Shown here: piece after piece, positions 59,090-64,000 of the stretch | How positions within the stretch are numbered: the stretch's first letter is position 1 | Layout of the letters: every line of letters starts with the position of its first letter | DNA from: Lota lota | Taxonomy: Eukaryota; Chordata; Actinopteri; Gadiformes; Lotidae | Direction: 5' to 3' | Assembly: GCA_026745465.1 (NCBI GenBank) | Contig: JACYXH010000091.1 | Location: 1,672,501-1,736,500, forward strand | DNA: 64,000 nt | Program-made: the position numbers and the translations under genes | The notes under the pieces: generated by a model | Databases searched by the model: none | What the model saw: only the letters and a program-made list of their open reading frames with translations | Told to the model about the DNA's origin: nothing

Positions 59090-61423
59090 ATCCAGTGGTA
59101 AATAGCCTGTGAAATGACTGTGGGTGAGCTGGCTGCTGCTGGGAGCAGAATGAGAGGGGCCAGTGGAAATAGATGGCAGGAGGGAACTGCAGGACATAAC
59201 ACCAGCCCCTGTTAGCTTTTAGCAAACATATTTTGGCTTTTTTCCCCCCCTGTGGTATTATTGGCCATGGGAATCTAGCGTTTGTAGGTCTTATATTCAA
59301 CAACACCATTTCGGGCGGCGTGTTAGTGTGAGCAACCAAACTTATTCCATGACTTTGAGCGTCTAGATAGACACTAATGTGGTACTAGGGTTTTTTTTCC
59401 ATTCTCTTTGAAGATGGCTGGATGCTATGTGTATGATGTTTCGGGAACCACAAAAAAACACAAAAGGTAGAAACTAAATATACGAGTGTGTCTGTGTGCC
59501 ACTGGCTGGTGTTGTGGCTATTCCAAGCCCAACACATTGCTCAATCTACAACAAGCAGAACTGATGAATCTGTAGCCTGGTCCCGAGACAAATGTGCACG
59601 TCAGCAGCCTGGAAGTGAGCCTCTGCCTTTACTAACAGTTCTATGTGCTCCAAGAGGCAGTGAAATATACAGACATATACTTTGTACAAATCTGGTGTTG
59701 TAAGTCAGAAGACACAAGGTATGTGGGCGGGCCTTATGTTTCTATTGAGATTCTGTAGGCTGCAACAGAGAAGACAATGTCATCGGAGCAGCCAGTAATA
59801 GCTGTCACGCTCGCTGTCAGATTTAAACAATCCAATTTAATCTACAGTAACCTAAACTAAACAATCGCATCTACAGTGACTTTATCCAATGCCAACAATT
59901 GAATCTAATCTACAGTAAACGAATTGTATGTAATGTACACAAATGTAAATTAATGTTATCTGTAATTCTTATCTAATCTTAAGTACTATAAACTATCATA
60001 ATCCAATCTAATGTAAACACATCTAAGGTAAACAAATCCAATCCAATCGAGTCTAATCTAATCTAAACAAAACTAGTCTAATCTCATTGTATAGGAGACC
60101 TGACGCGATGATGATTGTAGGAAGGTGATAAATGGTGGCTGGTTTACCTCTTAGCTGAGCAGACATGCAGCCTGGTGGGGAAGCGTCGCTCCCAGGCTTT
60201 CGATAAGACCTCCAGTCTGTCTGTCCACAGGGAGCTCACCAGGCCATCAACTGGACAGCAAATTAGACATTTAGTTCATTCAGTACAGTCATCAAATAAG
60301 CTTACCATGAAAAAACTCTGACGCAACTAATGTGCTTGCTCATTCATACATTCAGAGTTTGTTAAATGGACAGTGAACCCAAAATCGTTTATTTTAAATG
60401 TTTCTGTTTGAACGTGGTAATTTGTCTTATTTGATTTTTAACATAGTCATATATGCCATTTTGTCACTGTTGGTAAAAAACTGATGACAGTTATTTAGAG
60501 AAAACAGGTGTAAAATCCAATGTTTTTGTCAGAATCTGCCAACCAGTTTGTGAATGTTCTGCTCCAAACTAAGGTGGCGTTTATGAAGGGACACCGACGG
60601 CGAGCTTTGTGTGGTTCTGTAGCGCTCCGTCTGGGCAGCGGTTGATGTTGACGCCCGTGTCCAAGAGAGGGTTAAGCTTCTCGGATACGCCTACAAAGTA
60701 TAACGCCAGATTTCAGATCCACCGCTCATAACCAAGATACTAGCTTATAAGCAGTATCACAAAGTATCACGCCCGTCCCCAATCCTTCCTCGAACTCTCA
60801 GCCCAAAACATATTTAAAAACAAAATCTCCTTATCTCCGAATTCGAGCTGAAACAGGGGCTTCACTTACACTTAAAGGTTCTAGTCTCTTCTCTATTGAT
60901 GAGTCTATTATGTTTATTCTGGGGGATTCACTGACACATACTGTCACTCACTACTCAAATACATGTCATACAATTGGAAAACTATGATAAGTAAAGCATT
61001 CTTAAAGAGCCACTGTTTCAGCTGGAATTTGAACACTGAGATTTAAAAAGATGTTGAGAGTTCTAGTACATTTTTCTCTAAATTGGGGACTTATTTCAGT
61101 AACAGTGAGAAAATGGCATAGATTACTATGTTGACGATCATATAAGACAGAAAAGGCAAAAAAAGTTTTGGTTTCACTGGCTCTTTAAGTGCATGCATAC
61201 ACCAATTATGGTCCCGCTGTCAAGTTATTGACTTGTGCATGGATAAATGGATAAATGGATGATAGATACACAGACAGACAGACAGCGCCCAGGGGAGGTG
61301 AACCCTACTGGTGTGTTTCATGGCAGAACCCATCACTAGGAAGGAGACTGTGATGCTGATGGCGATGAAGATCTGGATCAGTTCTGACACCCAGCAGTAG
61401 GCCTTGTGTTGCTCCCTGATGAT
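56122..61423 (-). CDS. Unidentified multi-pass membrane protein, 3' part
   Basis: I cannot name this protein. Five minus-strand exons join in phase: 61423-61309, 60250-60148, 58604-58535, 57421-57318 and 56326-56122 (stop TGA at 56124-56122), giving the last 198 aa. Hydrophobic segments, in order, are in exon 1 (ELIQIFIAISITVSFLVMG), exon 3 (SLLAFGTIFVISA), exon 4 (KVVSLFLNTEVGLFVFAML) and exon 5 (LSWLLPIYFLFAVAYDVLL), with charged connectors (exon 2 has DRLEVLSKAWERRFPTRL). The tail is Ser/Thr/Pro/Asn-rich (HIYRHSPLMSTNSSPLTP). Acceptors and donors are good (TTTCTCTGCAG|ATC; AAGAG|GTAAAC; TTTGTCATAG|CCT; ATCCACAG|GGT; CCACCCAG|ACA). The exons are short and interrupted, so no long open frame reveals the gene. 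Upstream exons were not found before the window edge, so the start is missing. Introns contain a 40-bp minisatellite and a MITE. Confidence 0.7.
57664..58097. repeat. 40-bp minisatellite, about 11 copies
   Basis: Eleven head-to-tail units of 40 bp starting CTGGCTTTGGTTCTGCTCTG then TATTGTATGTGACCTAAACA. Units are almost identical; one internal unit and the last have TGTAAC instead of TGTGAC. It lies in the intron between exons 57421-57318 and 58604-58535 of the multi-pass gene. High homogeneity suggests recent expansion. Confidence 0.97.
58655..58690. repeat. (GA)n tract
   Basis: About 28 bp of GA directly upstream (in minus-strand sense) of the exon at 58604-58535; on the minus strand it is a CT tract about 50 bp before the acceptor. 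Confidence 0.9.
58778..58885. repeat. GGT/GGAT-rich degenerate tandem repeat
   Basis: G-rich strand of GGTGGTGGATGGTGGTTGGG-type units, many G doublets/triplets; possible G-quadruplex forming. Intronic. Confidence 0.85.
59036..59087. repeat. (GA)n tract, about 52 bp
   Basis: Uninterrupted AG dinucleotide tract, intronic. Confidence 0.95.
61001..61189. mobile_element. MITE-like element with 15-bp TIRs
   Basis: Left end CTTAAAGAGCCACTG and reverse complement of right end CTTAAAGAGCCAGTG differ at one base; 189 bp overall, non-coding. It lies 120 bp from the exon at 61309-61423 in the multi-pass gene. Confidence 0.72.
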
Positions 61424-61509
61424 CTGCAGAGAAACAGAGTGATAGACAGAGACAGAGACAGAGACGAGATAGAGAGACGGAGAGAGAGACAGAGAAAGAG
61501 GGACACATA

Positions 61510-63716
61510 GAGAGGGAGAGAGAGACAGAGAAAGAGACCCTAAAATGTTTGATTTAAGTTGAAACTACTAAAACTTTCTTAAAAAAACAACAGCCCAAAG
61601 TAGAGCAATCGTTTTTTAGCTGTGTGTGATAAAAAGCCACTTTGAAGAAGTTACTAGGTTCACATTGTGGAAGGTCACCTCCAGCCAAAAAACATATTTA
61701 TATTTTCAGTCAACAGGATTCTCCCGCTACGGTCAGGGAAAAATAGAGCCACGGGAATCCATGAGCGGTGAATGAGATTTGAAGGGAGTTAGGGCTAGGT
61801 GGGCAGGCTGTCCTTTTCCCCGGCTAGGAGTTAATAAAAGAAGGTTCCTTCTTTTAACGTGATTTATTGTGCCTCGTAAATCTGGAGAGCGCTATACAGC
61901 GGCTTGGTCCTCTCAAGATTGATTTATAGTCCACAACGTGTCACATGGGGATGGAGCATTCATGGTACAAGCCAACTTTGAAACACAGAAGAAGAAAAAA
62001 AAGAAATAATAATGGTACAAAAAAGGTGGTTCTATTAAATATTTTTTGGGGGACATTTAAAATCAGCCCATCAAAATAATTCTGGAGGCAATCGGTCCTG
62101 GAAGCTATATTATCTTATTTAGTAGGCAGGTTGAAGTGTTAGTATTAGATGATGTTAAGATGTTAAGAGTGTCCAATAAGATATTACAAAAGCGCAAATA
62201 ATACAGAAATGTCCACTAGGGGATGCTAAAGAGCTACACATCTATTTCGACTGATGGACAGGCCTGCGGGTATACTGTACTGTTTTCAGATCCAAACAGT
62301 TGTACATTAGTTGATAACAGCTTAGTTTTTCACTTTGCAGGTTGGGAATGTGTTTTCAAGTTCATGGGCCTTGATCTTCTTTTGCAATATTTAATGCGTT
62401 CTTCTTTTGTTGTTCAGTTGTTGTTGTTGTTTGTGAATCTCGCCTACTGTAAATATCTAAGTCTCTCTGCTCAAGTTCTCTATCCTCAAATTTTAAATAT
62501 TTCTTATTTACATTATTTACACAAACAAACACACACACACACACACACACACACAGACTAAACAACCCTGAATACAGACACACAAAGGCGGGTTTGTGTT
62601 AAATGTGACATTTAACAACAGAAGCAGATTTCTCAGGAGACCCTCCAGATCACATATCCCTTCGTTTGCAAATATAAAATATTTAAATTGTGAAGTAGTG
62701 AGGGTCCAAACAGAAAGCTGTGGAGGCAGACCCTTCTTTACTTGTTAGAAAGAACATCTCTAACGCTCATCCGGTTTGACATCTCATTCTGTGATCAAAA
62801 GCAACCTGCATTTAATGGGGAAAACAAATATACATATATATACCATGATAGCCAGAAGAATGAATAATGAACAAATTATAATAATGTAAAGAATGATGCT
62901 TTTCTTCTTTGATGTGGCTGTGTGTCACATGGCATCTGCTTGATTGCTGAGCTGAATGAAGGTCATCTGATCTCAGCTTATCATATTGTATTATTAAAAA
63001 CATGATAGGAGTATTGACTATTTACAACTATATGGACGATTAGGTAAAGTTAGCCTCAGTCGCAGGCCAGTTTTACCCTATATCCATTTTCTGTGGCTGG
63101 GCTGTATAAAGTGACATCAACCCTTGATTGAATAATTGCCTAATTAAATTGGTTAATTTGGTAATATACATGACATAATTAAACACATTTTAATAAAGTT
63201 ATGAATTGCTCTGCTTGTCCTCTGCAGATCAGTACTGCTTTACTTTTTGTACAGTATTTCTAATACATTAACAATTATATTCTTGAAGTTGTTGTTGGTT
63301 GTTGTTGCTGTGTTGTTGGTGTCTCCACCAACCGGAGTCATCATGGTTAAATACTGTTCTTGTCTCACCAGCACCACACACTTATGCTGCAATAGTATAA
63401 TATCTGTAACAATTTGAACCAATTTTGTAGAACTTGAGTGATTTCTTAATAAATATTTTGCTCCGTGGGGGACATAAAGTGGTGTTTGCTGTGGTCTTTC
63501 CAGTCAGAGAATAGTGTGTTTACTAGTAACCACGCTCCCCACTCCCTCAGAAATTCTTGGTTTAGGCGAGAAAATCAGCACTGCGAAACGGACACAATTG
63601 GTCTGCAAAACAATAACTGTGTAGCCTGACATATCAAGACCAATTCACAAAGGCGTAATAGTCTGGAACCTCTCAGTTAAGGGTGGTAGATGTGGGAAAT
63701 TAGTAGTGGGAGGGGC

Positions 63717-63757
<41 letters not shown>

Positions 63758-64000
63758 CAATATAGATGCAGGGGCAGGGCATAGTTCAGAAAAGGTCACA
63801 GCTGTTTAAAGACAAGACAGCAAGAAATGTTGACCTACTCTATGAAGAATATATATTTTCTTAACAAGGTGTGAAATGATTACTTCGACGCAGGGGAGAA
63901 TGTGTTGGCACTTCCATCCAACTAAGCACTGTTTTACAATCAGCTATTGCCAAATGTTATACTGGTTACCTAGCCTTTTCAGTAGGTATAATGTGCAGCC
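61510..64000. other. Right edge, no exon recognised
   Basis: Expected to hold upstream exons or intron of the minus-strand multi-pass gene, but no exon with splice sites and membrane-like coding was recognised. It contains a CA tract at 62529-62554 and another at 63719-63756. Confidence 0.4.

Overview
The window looks like nuclear DNA of a ray-finned (teleost) fish. It has vertebrate genes split by GT-AG introns, a very high load of CA/TG, GA/CT and poly-G/C microsatellites, short inverted-repeat elements, a tRNA-like SINE and a decayed LINE fragment. No bacterial, phage, rRNA or CRISPR features were seen. Species cannot be assigned by eye. All gene models were built by hand from reading frame, splice consensus and phase, so single exon ends may be off, but phases agree across every junction of the models.

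Layout: 1-13 kb is repeat-rich and has no convincing coding exon; a candidate CRE-bearing promoter/first exon lies near 4.2 kb. 13.0-17.6 kb (+) holds a complete BK-channel beta subunit gene (kcnmb2-like, 233 aa), including a 16-codon first coding exon that encodes the inactivation-ball peptide. 22.1-25.4 kb (-) holds a three-exon gene for a 440-aa protein that I do not recognise. 26.7-32.2 kb (+) holds a nine-exon gene for a 265-aa secreted mucin-like protein with two 10-cysteine somatomedin-B-type modules, also without a name I can give. 37.1-42.2 kb (+) is lrrc24 (657 aa), possibly with a 5' non-coding exon near 34.3 kb and a long 3'UTR to about 45.87 kb. 45.9-46.5 kb is a dead LINE fragment. 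50.0-53.5 kb (+) is a fetuin-like (ahsg/fetub family) gene with a clear TATA box (293 aa). 56.1-61.4 kb (-) holds the last five exons of an unidentified multi-pass membrane protein whose 5' end was not found.

The genes do not form an operon or an evident pathway. In mammals KCNMB2 and the fetuin cluster both lie on one chromosome arm (human 3q26-q27), whereas LRRC24 is on human 8q, so the order here may reflect partial fish-specific synteny. The most interesting items are the two unidentified genes with full exon structures (the tandem 10-Cys SMB mucin-like gene and the 440-aa gene), the hidden ball exon of kcnmb2, splice sites embedded in microsatellites in the fetuin-like and lrrc24 genes, and several families of short inverted-repeat elements present within the window.
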